Shown in pieces: positions 19,420-28,131 of a stretch of DNA of 64,000 nucleotides; the stretch's first letter is position 1, and the number at the start of each line of letters is the position of its first letter. The stretch is from NCBI GenBank assembly GCA_030374805.1, contig JARGSG010000091.1:62001-126000 (forward strand), read 5' to 3'. Made by a program: the position numbers and the translations under genes. This DNA is from Gracilaria gracilis (taxonomy: Eukaryota > Rhodophyta > Florideophyceae > Gracilariales > Gracilariaceae). The notes below the pieces were generated by a model. That model did no database searches. It worked only from the letters and a program-made list of their open reading frames with translations, and had not been told where the DNA came from.

Positions 19420-22400
19420 ATGAATGCGAATCCCGTAGGTCCACTTGTTTCCGGTGCTGGCGCCGTGGGTAATACTGTGCTCACGTTCGTAACCTTTGTG
19501 GAGAAGCAGGTTGATTCACACTTTGAGCGACAGGATTTGCGGCAAGGCAACCCAGAGCATTTGGTGCAACTTGAGAAACTGTTTGAGAGCCTCTCGCATC
19601 GAATTGATGCACTGCAAAAGGAGTGCGACCAGAATGTTGTGGCAAATCTTATGATATCTCCACATTTGCAAAGTTGTCTGAAGGAGGGCCTCGACGAAGT
19701 AAAGGAGCGTGTGAAATCTACTCTTGAAAGATGTGTGGAGCTGAAAGAAGCAATGAAGAAAAGGTTGAAATGGCGACCGAAGGGAGTGAGAAAGCAGTTG
19801 AACGAGCTGGATGGAACTGCAACAGAATTCAAGCAGTTTGTGAAGGATACATTTTCGACTCTAGTGGACATGCGCAAGGAAGGAAACAGTATTGGTAGAG
19901 CTAGTGCGCAGGGCTTTAGGGTAGTGAATATGGTTCCGAAGAACCCGCGTGGGATGGTTTTCGACTTTACTTCGAAGGTGAACGGCAAGTTTGCTACCTG
20001 TGAAGGACGACTTAGAGAGGCTGTGATGCAAGATGGTAGTGATTCGTTGATAGGAGCGGTGGCAGTGGGTATGGGTGGTGTGGGAAAGTCATGTGCGCTG
20101 CGAGCTCTTGGATGGGATAAAGAAATGGAGGAGAGATTCTCGGGCGGGATTTTGTACATGAGTGTAGGGAAGGACGCGAACGTGGGAACTATTATTGAAC
20201 GACTTGGGGAGATTGTGGAAAGGGCTGGAGGGAGGGAGATTGCGGAGAGGGTACGAATGGGGAATATATTAGAGAAAGCAGTGAGGAAAACAGCAGAGTG
20301 GTTTGGTGAACGACGTTGTCTGTTTCTTATTGATGACATCTGGTGTGAGAATGGAATCAAGAAGGAAATTGTGATGGTTTTTTCTGAGCTAGTTTGTAAC
20401 CGGTACAGCCGAGTGGTGTACACGAGTCGAGATGAACGAATTACGGACGATGCGGGGACGCGAGTTGAGTTTAAGGCGAGAGAAGCGCGTGGGGATATTG
20501 CTCGAGCGATGCTGTTGTCCCACTCGGAGTTGTTTGACTCTGAAAGCGTGGAGCATTTTGATGAGGAGAACCGTGAAGCTTTTGACGGGCTGCTGGACTT
20601 GTGTGGTGGATTACCAGTTGCATTGGCAATAGCCGGGGCATCGGTACGGAAAGCGGCGAGATCAAGGGGCAGCTGTAAGGAGGGGGCATGGTCTTGGTAT
20701 TACAAGAGAGTGAAGAATGATGTAGACAAGTTAACTGCAGAAAACACTACTCGTTACGGGATATTGAAAGCGAACATACTTACATCGTTGGACGTTCTAG
20801 ACTGTCGTGAGGAGGGTAGGTTTGCAATGAGTTTCAAGAAAATGTTTCGAGGGTTGAGTGCTGTTGGTAAGCAGCAGAATGTGCCGCCTTCAATGCTGTG
20901 GAGACTTTGGGATTTGGAGAATGAGGATGAAGCGATGGAAGTGATGAATATTATGGAGGAGTTGAGCTTTGGGGAGTTGCAATATGACAAGATGTATGGA
21001 AGCACAATGGGATTGCATGATTTACTACTTGACATTGCGGATTCGGAAGCAACGAGGCAGAAGGAGAACTGGGCGAAAAAGCTGATCGATCGATACGAAA
21101 CGTCGTACTCGCCTTCCATGTGCTGTACCGATGAATATCGAGAGTGGTGGAATGTGGATAAAGAGAAGGACATGCATTTGTACCGAAATCTGTTCCGATA
21201 TCTAACGGCGGGGGGGCTGGTAGAGGAAGCCAGCTTGGTGTTACTCGACCCAAGATGGACAGTGAAACAGATTAGGACTGGAGGCATCAAGCAGGTGCTT
21301 GACGACTACGATCTGGTCACTGAAGCTGTGAGAAGACAAGAGAAGCAAAACACTGAACTGGACGAGACACGCCAGGAAAAGCTATCAGGTTGGATTCAAG
21401 CGTTGGAACTGATCAAGGAAGCAGTTTCACTAGCAAGTACATACGTATCACGCAACGAAAAGGAAGTATGGTTTCAACTTCATGGAAGACTAATAGGGAG
21501 CAAGGAGATAGCGGAGATAGGCAAATACCTGGAAAAGATCATGGTGCATGCCGAAAAGCCGTGGGTACAGAGTGAAGGAGTGAACCTTTTGCAGGCAGGA
21601 AGGGCGTTAAGGCGCAGTTGGACTGTGGAGGGGTTCGTACAAGATGCAAGTTTTGGGCCAAATGGTTCAGTAATTGTTCTGCACCAATCGGACGGCCTGC
21701 TAAGAAAAAAGTGCGAAGTTCGTAAGTTTGAGCAACATGATGAAGGCAAGGGAACGATTCTATGGATTGCAGAGTGTGAAGCGCCAATTCTGAATGGCGT
21801 GTTAAGCAACGACGGGAGAAAGCTAGCGTTATTCGTGGGCGAGAACACCGGCATTGTAAAGGTGTGCGACATTGAGAGCAAAAAGGAAGTGCACTGCGAA
21901 GGTAGGGCACATAACGGAAATATAAGATGCATGGCGTATTGTGAAGACGGAGACACGTTGGCGTTCGTCTCAGACGACAATCGTGTAGGGGTGTGGAATC
22001 ACGAAGGAACAAAAATGTGCATGATTCGCGAAGTGAGATGTGAAGAAGAGGTAATGTGTATTGGGTTGTCAGGGAATGGAAGGAAGCTGGCTGTTGGATG
22101 CAAAGATGGACGAGTTAAAGTTGTGGACATTGATCATGGCAATGTGGGAACGTGGTTTGTTGCGGGCTCGATCTACTCGGTTGCGTGTTCACGCGATGGG
22201 CGCATAGCGACATTCTCACGGGAAGGTTACATTTCGGTTTGGAGTGTTGAAAACGAGCGGAAGAACGAACAAACAAAGATAAGCGTGAATGACTCGATTC
22301 ATGGGTACGGGTTTATGCTGCTGTGGTCGCCTGATAGTCGGATTCTAGGCTTCGTAATGTACGTTGGTAAGAAAATGCGACTGTGGAATATGTCTTGTGC

Positions 22401-23580
22401 ACCACATGAGATCACATGTGCAGGTCTTGAATACAAGTCGCATGTGATTCATGCATTGAGATGGTCAACAGACAGTACAAAGGTTGTGGCTTGTTGTAAT
22501 GGAACGACAGCAATCGTTGTGCGAGTAAGATCAATGTGTTGGACGCAGCTGCGTGGCTGTTCCGAGGGTGAGATGAGCGGCGTGAGCGAAGACGAAGAGC
22601 TACAATTGCAAACTGTGCGATGGAGTGGTGACGGAAGCACACTGGCAACTCTTTCTCGGGATAGTGTTCATAACCAGCAGGTGTGGCTGTGCGACTCGCA
22701 CGGCCGGCGGCACGCCGATGGCGAGGTGCGGTGGGAGCCAAGCGAATTGAGCTGGGTGAGGGAATTGGCGTGGGCAAGCGAGCGCGCGCTGCTGGCGCTG
22801 GTAGGCGACGAAGGAGTGCTGCTGTGGGACACGCAGAGGCGAGAGCGCGTGGGGCTGCTGCGGATGCTAACACGAGAACAACTGGATCTCGGTCCCGTAA
22901 GGTTTGCGTTGAGTGCCGACGGCGCGTCGGCAGCGATGTTATGTGAGTATTATGATGACGGTCTCGGCCATAATTGTGACCTGCCCTTTCTGCTGGCCGC
23001 ACTGCGGCCCAGACATTACAGGCTGTTGCTGTGGAACACGAGCGCCGCCGGTATACAACCGCCGCGTGTGGTGAACGTCTATGATGGTCATTGCCTCCCC
23101 ATCGCCATTGCATGTTCCGCCGATGGTGTTGTGGCGTGCCTCATGCAGTGCCGCAGGAACATTGATATGGAAACCGAGGGGCGCGTGTACGACTGCAACG
23201 GTGTGCTGCTCGCTAGCATGGGAATGCAGGAACGTTTTCTTACACGCGCCTTTTCGTTCGATGCACAGGACAGCGTGCTCATTGAGTGGAACGACGGCCG
23301 CCTGCCGCAGTTCAGTGTGTGGCGCTGGCAGCAGCAGCAGCAGCAGCAGCTCAACGCACCCGAGCCGCTTCAGCGCACCGCTCCGCACCTGGGAGGCAAC
23401 CGCACGTTCGATGCATGTTTGGATCCAATGACTACAGTGTACAGTGCGCACCATGCCCATCTCGCCACCCTGGAGTATGTAGTTCCCGAGGACACGTATT
23501 TCCACGACTACAATGAAAACGCCAATGCGTTTGCCGTCGTTCGAGAAAACGCACCCCACATTTATCACTTGCACAGCTAA
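19420..23580 (+). CDS. NB-ARC-WD40 NLR-like STAND protein, helical N-terminus
   Basis: Predicted intracellular STAND NTPase sensor, 1,386 aa from the ATG at 19420. Residues 1-200 are helical and heptad-like, with no TIR. NB-ARC follows with P-loop VGMGGVGKS (about 218), Walker B CLFLIDDIW (about 300), TSRDERI (RNBS-B-like) and GGLPVALAIAG (GLPL, about 395). A winged-helix/helical spacer leads into a WD40 propeller from about residue 740 to the end. These WD repeats are strongly diverged from one another, unlike those of the minus-strand NLR at 50.2-54.5 kb. The two share the linker MVPKNPRG.../MVPRNPPR... and so are paralogues with swapped N-terminal domains. A CAG run encodes WQQQQQQQL near 23325. 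The 3' quarter is more GC-rich than the 5' part. Function in immunity or self-recognition is inferred from architecture. Confidence 0.85.
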   Translation: MNANPVGPLVSGAGAVGNTVLTFVTFVEKQVDSHFERQDLRQGNPEHLVQLEKLFESLSHRIDALQKECDQNVVANLMISPHLQSCLKEGLDEVKERVKSTLERCVELKEAMKKRLKWRPKGVRKQLNELDGTATEFKQFVKDTFSTLVDMRKEGNSIGRASAQGFRVVNMVPKNPRGMVFDFTSKVNGKFATCEGRLREAVMQDGSDSLIGAVAVGMGGVGKSCALRALGWDKEMEERFSGGILYMSVGKDANVGTIIERLGEIVERAGGREIAERVRMGNILEKAVRKTAEWFGERRCLFLIDDIWCENGIKKEIVMVFSELVCNRYSRVVYTSRDERITDDAGTRVEFKAREARGDIARAMLLSHSELFDSESVEHFDEENREAFDGLLDLCGGLPVALAIAGASVRKAARSRGSCKEGAWSWYYKRVKNDVDKLTAENTTRYGILKANILTSLDVLDCREEGRFAMSFKKMFRGLSAVGKQQNVPPSMLWRLWDLENEDEAMEVMNIMEELSFGELQYDKMYGSTMGLHDLLLDIADSEATRQKENWAKKLIDRYETSYSPSMCCTDEYREWWNVDKEKDMHLYRNLFRYLTAGGLVEEASLVLLDPRWTVKQIRTGGIKQVLDDYDLVTEAVRRQEKQNTELDETRQEKLSGWIQALELIKEAVSLASTYVSRNEKEVWFQLHGRLIGSKEIAEIGKYLEKIMVHAEKPWVQSEGVNLLQAGRALRRSWTVEGFVQDASFGPNGSVIVLHQSDGLLRKKCEVRKFEQHDEGKGTILWIAECEAPILNGVLSNDGRKLALFVGENTGIVKVCDIESKKEVHCEGRAHNGNIRCMAYCEDGDTLAFVSDDNRVGVWNHEGTKMCMIREVRCEEEVMCIGLSGNGRKLAVGCKDGRVKVVDIDHGNVGTWFVAGSIYSVACSRDGRIATFSREGYISVWSVENERKNEQTKISVNDSIHGYGFMLLWSPDSRILGFVMYVGKKMRLWNMSCAPHEITCAGLEYKSHVIHALRWSTDSTKVVACCNGTTAIVVRVRSMCWTQLRGCSEGEMSGVSEDEELQLQTVRWSGDGSTLATLSRDSVHNQQVWLCDSHGRRHADGEVRWEPSELSWVRELAWASERALLALVGDEGVLLWDTQRRERVGLLRMLTREQLDLGPVRFALSADGASAAMLCEYYDDGLGHNCDLPFLLAALRPRHYRLLLWNTSAAGIQPPRVVNVYDGHCLPIAIACSADGVVACLMQCRRNIDMETEGRVYDCNGVLLASMGMQERFLTRAFSFDAQDSVLIEWNDGRLPQFSVWRWQQQQQQQLNAPEPLQRTAPHLGGNRTFDACLDPMTTVYSAHHAHLATLEYVVPEDTYFHDYNENANAFAVVRENAPHIYHLHS

Positions 23581-24446
23581 TGGACGTGTAAGTTGTTGAG
23601 CTACTTTACTATCCAAGTCACCCATCGTATTGAACGCGCGGATCACATTAGAATTTGACGAAGGCTTAGCTTTCAAAACTAGGAACAGATCTTCCTGTCC
23701 CCGTCTTCAATGTTCTAAAGTATTTCACCATAAGAGTCGCAATAGATATCGTAGTACGATCCGGTCTCAATAGTTTTGAGCACTTGCGACGCCGTTTGCT
23801 TCTAAACTGTGGTGTTTCCGTTCAAATGTCACGACGACATATTGATCGCTACAATCTCCTCAATCAGCTTTCATTGCGGCATCTTCTCGTTGAGACAACC
23901 GTTCTGCTGCTATTCATCACACTCATCGCATATGCGGTCGAGATAGGCCTTGAATTTGCTACAGACTTCGTAGCTGTACGCTATCCTATAGCTGGTACCC
24001 TAGAAGAACTTTAATGCACCCAATGGCGTACAAATGTGCTGCCAGAGTGTCACAAGGGTGCTAATGGCGTACCAAAGGTTAATGGTTTTGAACCAATCGA
24101 GATTAGTACTTCCTATCAATGGCGTACTTCAATTCTTGGAACGCCAATTGTAACACATCAGTGCCAAATTAGTTTCGCACACCATTTGTTTTCTAATCCA
24201 ATACATATTTTCGAACGACAGTGCTAGAAACTTTCTAGCACTGTCGCGCAGTGCGCGGCTGCGCGCGGCTGCAAGCCTGCGTTCTGGCGCTTGCGTTCTG
24301 GCGCTTGCGTTCTGGCGTTTGCGTTCTATCGCTTGCGCTCCGCGCTCCGCCGCGTTGAGCTCCGTCGACTTTGCGCTTCACCGGGCAGTGCGCGTCGGCT
24401 CGCGCCGCCCTCCGTCCGCCTCCGTCCGCCTCCGCTCGTGTGCACA
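23581..24446. other. Intergenic: weak ORF, inverted repeat, 14-bp promoter repeats
   Basis: A 76-codon ORF (23784-24014, plus strand; one hydrophobic segment) has a good ATG but no recognised homology. AATGGCGTAC recurs three times (24022, 24064, 24118). A 15-bp inverted repeat with 1-nt spacer lies at 24216-24246. From about 24278 a 14-bp unit TGCGTTCTGGCGCT is repeated four to five times, directly upstream of the phosphatase start codon, where GC content jumps. Confidence 0.5.
24216..24246. repeat. 15-bp inverted repeat with 1-nt spacer
   Basis: CGACAGTGCTAGAAA-C-TTTCTAGCACTGTCG. It is a perfect stem with almost no loop, so cruciform rather than RNA hairpin is more plausible. It marks the boundary between moderate-GC sequence and the GC-rich block. 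Confidence 0.85.
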
Positions 24447-25478
24447 ATGGCGTCGTCGCTGCCGCTGTTCGTGCCTTCGCCATCGCTTGTGTCGCCGGGC
24501 GGCGTGCTGCGCCCCGCGCTGCGCGCGCGCGCGCCGCCTCGGCGGCGGCGGCACCACCGTCACCACCACCACCACCACCACCACGCGGCGCCGCACTGCG
24601 TGGCGGCGCGCAGCAACGCGTCGCACACAGCGCTGACGGGGCGCAACGGGCTGCCCAACGCGCGCGACCTATCGTGCGCCGCGCCGCCGCAGCTGCGCGC
24701 CAACCGCGTGTTCCGCGGCGCGGCGCCCGCGGCGCTGGCCGGCTTGCCGCACGAATCGGCCGGCGCGCTGCTGCGCGGCGCGTCGCTGCTGCTGGACCTG
24801 CGCTCCAACGACGAGCGCGCGCTGGACGAGCCGTCGCTGGTGCGCGCCGCGTGCGGCGACGACGTGCAGCAACGGCTGCAGCACGTCGCGCTGCTCAACA
24901 AGCGCCGCGTGGTGTGGGGGCTTGCGCGCGTGCTGGAGCCGCCGCAGCTGTTCAGTCTGGCGCGTCGAGTGGCCACCAACCCCGTGCGTGCGCGCCGCGC
25001 CGTCGTGCGACAGGTGGATACCGGCGGGCTGCTGATGCTCAACCGCATCCTGGTGGAGGCGGGCGGCGCGCAGATTGCGCGCGCGCTACGCCAAGTCACC
25101 AAGCGCGCCGCCGACGAGCGCTGCGGGCCCGTGTACGTGTTCTGCAGCGCGGGCAAGGACCGCACGGGGCTGCTCTCCGCGCTGCTGCTGTCGCTGTTGG
25201 GCGTGGCGCGGCGCGACATTGTGCTGGACTACGCGCGGAGCGACGCCATGTGGCGCGACGAGGCCGCCTCTCGCCTGCGCGTCGACTATGAGCAGCGCCT
25301 CGTGCTGCACGGGCTGTCGCCGGCGCAGTGGCTCGGCGCGCCGCCAGAGGTCATGGACGAGACGCTGTCGTACATCAACACCCGCTTCGGCGGCGTGGAG
25401 GACTACCTCATCGCCTGCGGCTTTGGCGAGCACGAGTGGCGCGTGTTGAGAGCCGCGCTTTGCGAGCGTTCCAACTAA
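24447..25478 (+). CDS. Tyrosine-specific protein phosphatase (Tyr_phosphatase3/DSP-like)
   Basis: Cysteine-dependent phosphatase, 343 aa from the ATG at 24447; the frame extends upstream to a TTG at 24291 without ATG, so the shorter start is chosen. The N-terminal ~45 residues are Ala/Arg/His-rich with a His run from a CAC repeat. The family signature NARDLSC...LRANRVFRGAAP (about 70-95) matches the NxRDLG...RSxxP start of Tyr_phosphatase3 enzymes. Strand/loop LLLDLRSNDE follows, then the catalytic P-loop FCSAGKDRTG (Cys about 233, Arg about 238). The last part, MDETLSYINTRFGGVEDYLI, is the usual C-terminal helix pair. Bacterial and plant relatives act on phosphotyrosine or phosphoinositides; the substrate cannot be told here. 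The CxxGKDRTG loop with Lys favours phosphoinositide-type activity (inference). Composition is extremely GC-rich. Confidence 0.85.
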   Translation: MASSLPLFVPSPSLVSPGGVLRPALRARAPPRRRRHHRHHHHHHHHAAPHCVAARSNASHTALTGRNGLPNARDLSCAAPPQLRANRVFRGAAPAALAGLPHESAGALLRGASLLLDLRSNDERALDEPSLVRAACGDDVQQRLQHVALLNKRRVVWGLARVLEPPQLFSLARRVATNPVRARRAVVRQVDTGGLLMLNRILVEAGGAQIARALRQVTKRAADERCGPVYVFCSAGKDRTGLLSALLLSLLGVARRDIVLDYARSDAMWRDEAASRLRVDYEQRLVLHGLSPAQWLGAPPEVMDETLSYINTRFGGVEDYLIACGFGEHEWRVLRAALCERSN

Positions 25479-25788
25479 AATTGTTCCCCCCCCATCCCCG
25501 TCACCGCCTTCCTCCTTGCTCCCGTCGCGCCTGTTCGCGAGCGCGCTGTTGCGTGTCGTGCGCTGCGCTGCTGCCCACTCGCGGCGGCGCCGGCGGCGCC
25601 GGCTCTGGCGGCGGCGCGCGCTGTCGTGTCGCGTGAGCGAGCGCGCGCGTTCGCCATTCCGCCGCCACGCAGCCGCTGCTGCCGCCGCCGCTTCTCTCGT
25701 GCGCCGCCGTGCGCCGCCGTGCGCCGTAACGCTCCACTGTGTGCGGGTGCGCGTATCTACTTGCCGTTGAACTCGCGCGCGCCGCCGC

Positions 25789-25819
<31 letters not shown>

Positions 25820-26156
25820 GCCCGCCGCCCGCCGCCAAGTCGGCCACGCAACGGCTGCGCATCGCGCGCGCTTTCGCTCAACGCCGCCCGCCGCGTTGTA
25901 AAACGGCTGCGAGTAGATGCTGCCGCTTGCTCGCGAGTGCAGCACACGCGCCGCTTCGCCCGTGTGTGCTTGGCTGAGTACAGGTAGTAACAACAACACC
26001 GCACGTCAACTCCCATCCGCATCCGCGCTGCGCACGCCGTTGTATTACGCGTCGTCCCCTGCTCGCCCCCTTGCTTGTCTGCCTGTCCCCCCCCTCCCCC
26101 TCCCGCGCGCGCGCGCCCCCGCAACACAACCAGCTCTCTCAGCGCGCGTCGCCGCC
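25479..26156. other. GC-rich intergenic / 5' leader
   Basis: No gene is supported. Long overlapping frames on both strands here are products of CCG/CGC-rich low-complexity sequence. A CCCCTCCCCC tract and (GC)n precede the BTB start codon. Confidence 0.6.
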
Positions 26157-27584
26157 ATGGACAGTCCGTCCATGCCGTCTACCACCGCCGTCACGCTGCC
26201 GCTTGCGCGTCGCCCGTGTTCGCCGCGTCTGCAGCAGCCCATCAAGCGTCGTCGCGACGCCAACAGCGCGCACATCTCCATGGCGGGCGAGTGTACCATC
26301 GGCGGTCATCTCGATGCTCCCGCTCATCTTCGCTGTGTGCTTGCAAATATGCTACAAGATCCTCAACTGCATTCTCTTTGCGACGTGGTTCTCATCGTGC
26401 AGGACGAGCGTTTTCCGGCCCATCGCGCCGTTCTGGCCGCCGTGTCCACCGTCTTCAAGGCCATGTTCACCAACTCCATGAAGGAGCGCTCGTCGCCCGA
26501 GATCGAGCTGCGTTCGTTGGACAAGCGCGCGTGGCGCATGGCCATGCAGTACATCTACCACGCGCAGCTGGACATTCACGACGAGCCCACAGCGCTGTTG
26601 CTGCTGGCCACCGCGCGCATGTACCAGCTGGAGCGTTTGGAATGCTTTGTGCAAAACTTCTTGGTGTCGCGCGTGTGCATGCAGAATTGCTTCGCCTTGC
26701 TGCACCAGGCGCAGCAGTACGACCTGGCTGCGTTGGAGGCCGCCTGTTACCGCGCCATGGAGGATAACTTTGAGGCTATTTCGCTGTCGCCTGCCTTTCT
26801 GCAGTGCCCGTACGTGCTGCTCAAGCGCGTCGTTTCCAGCGGCGCGCTCATGGTCAAGAGCGAGGTTTTTGTGTTCGAAGCCATGTTGAGGTGGGTTCAG
26901 GCGGAGGAGAAGCAGAGAAACGAGCACTTGGAAGAACTGCTTCAGCAGCTTCGGCTGGATAGGTTGTCCGACTCGCAGCTGGCTCTCGTGGGGCGGTCGC
27001 CGATTGTGTTCAAGTCGGAGTCGTTCCGCCAGATGCTGTTTGACAGACTTACGAGACAACGGGGTGACGAGCAGGTGCAACGCGCGCTTCAGAGCGCGTG
27101 TCACCTCAAAGCGCACCGTCGCGATGCAAAGGTGTTTTCATTCTCTCATGTGCAGCGTGCTATCACCAGAATGCCTGCCGCCGATGAAGAAGAGATTGTG
27201 CGCACTCCGTGGGCGCTCGATGAGCAAAGTGGCATCCTGTGGCGACTCAAGATTTATCCGAGGGGGTATGGAAAGGCAAAGGAACTGTTCTTGTCCATGT
27301 ACGTGCAGGCGAGAAGTGCCAACCGACGCCGTCTGGATGTGACGGCCAAATTCGATATCTTTCTCATCAATCGGAAAGATACTACGCAAACCATTTCATT
27401 CTCGTCGTCGCACCACTTCACAGAGGTGAGCGATCATTGGGGGTTTCATCGATTCCTGCAATTATCGCAGATGAGAAATACGTCGCTGGGCTTCCTGGAC
27501 GAGGAGACTGACTCTTTGTTGCTTGGAGCCACACTATACATGCCTTGTCCCACAAAGGACAAGTCTTGCTGTACATCGACATGA
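26157..27584 (+). CDS. BTB-BACK-MATH domain protein
   Basis: Probable Cullin-3 adaptor, 475 aa. The ATG at 26157 sits in GCCGCCATGG, a perfect Kozak context; the open frame upstream is GC-rich noise. Residues 60-170: BTB domain (CDVVLIVQDERFPAHRAVLAA, FKAMFTNSMKERSSPEIEL, YIYHAQLDI). Residues 175-290: BACK (CFALLHQAQQYDLAALEAAC, SEVFVFEAMLRWVQ). Residues 355-465: a MATH/TRAF-like sandwich (LWRLKIYPRGYGKAKELFLS, FDIFLINRK, WGFHRFLQL, TSLGFLDEETDSLLLGATLY). The usual arrangement in plants and animals is MATH before BTB (SPOP, BPM) or BTB-BACK-Kelch; here MATH is C-terminal. In SPOP the MATH domain binds the substrate, so the same role is likely. No intron is visible. Confidence 0.88.
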   Translation: MDSPSMPSTTAVTLPLARRPCSPRLQQPIKRRRDANSAHISMAGECTIGGHLDAPAHLRCVLANMLQDPQLHSLCDVVLIVQDERFPAHRAVLAAVSTVFKAMFTNSMKERSSPEIELRSLDKRAWRMAMQYIYHAQLDIHDEPTALLLLATARMYQLERLECFVQNFLVSRVCMQNCFALLHQAQQYDLAALEAACYRAMEDNFEAISLSPAFLQCPYVLLKRVVSSGALMVKSEVFVFEAMLRWVQAEEKQRNEHLEELLQQLRLDRLSDSQLALVGRSPIVFKSESFRQMLFDRLTRQRGDEQVQRALQSACHLKAHRRDAKVFSFSHVQRAITRMPAADEEEIVRTPWALDEQSGILWRLKIYPRGYGKAKELFLSMYVQARSANRRRLDVTAKFDIFLINRKDTTQTISFSSSHHFTEVSDHWGFHRFLQLSQMRNTSLGFLDEETDSLLLGATLYMPCPTKDKSCCTST

Positions 27585-28131
27585 TACAGGGGTTTGTCGT
27601 CCCTTCCGCTTTAATCTTCAATTTGTGGAACTATGCTTGCTTTCCTCCTCCTAACTGCTTTGTGTTACTCTTCTTGTGTGTGTGTGTGTTAACTACGTAA
27701 CTATGTATTGGAGTAGAACTAACGCTAATATGTGCCAATTCACATCTCCTCTAAAGACCATGTATCTAATGTATCTAAAGTTATCTACAGTACCTTCGTA
27801 GAGCTATCTGCCAAAGGCACTGTCTAAGAGCCGAGCCCATTCATGTATGTACAGGTCCTTCGTAGCATCCATGAGCTCACAGCAGATTCTGATTTGTTGC
27901 CCGTGTTCGGGTACGAAGGTCTGGCTGCAGATATTTGTTTAAAACGGATACCAACGTATTCTATCTGTACAAACAAGCCACGTCTCGATTCTGCAGCTCA
28001 ACTCTGCAATCTGAGAGTTCCACGTCTTGTTTCTTTTGCAAGTTGCGTGAGCTCAACGTCGTCATCCTGAGTGAGCACGCCATCCATCCTTCCCACGACT
28101 GCTATCACATTGCGAAACCACCTACGCCCTC
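27585..28131. other. Intergenic
   Basis: Contains a (GT)n microsatellite near 27676-27690 and otherwise no supported gene; likely the 3' UTR of the BTB gene and promoter of the repeat-protein gene. Confidence 0.55.

Noticed and set aside
24291..24446. N-terminal extension of the phosphatase
   Set aside because: It starts at TTG and reads through a 14-bp promoter-like repeat; the first ATG is 24447.
24371..25291. 306-codon plus-strand ORF overlapping the phosphatase
   Set aside because: Another frame of the phosphatase gene; Arg/Ala-rich and without motifs.
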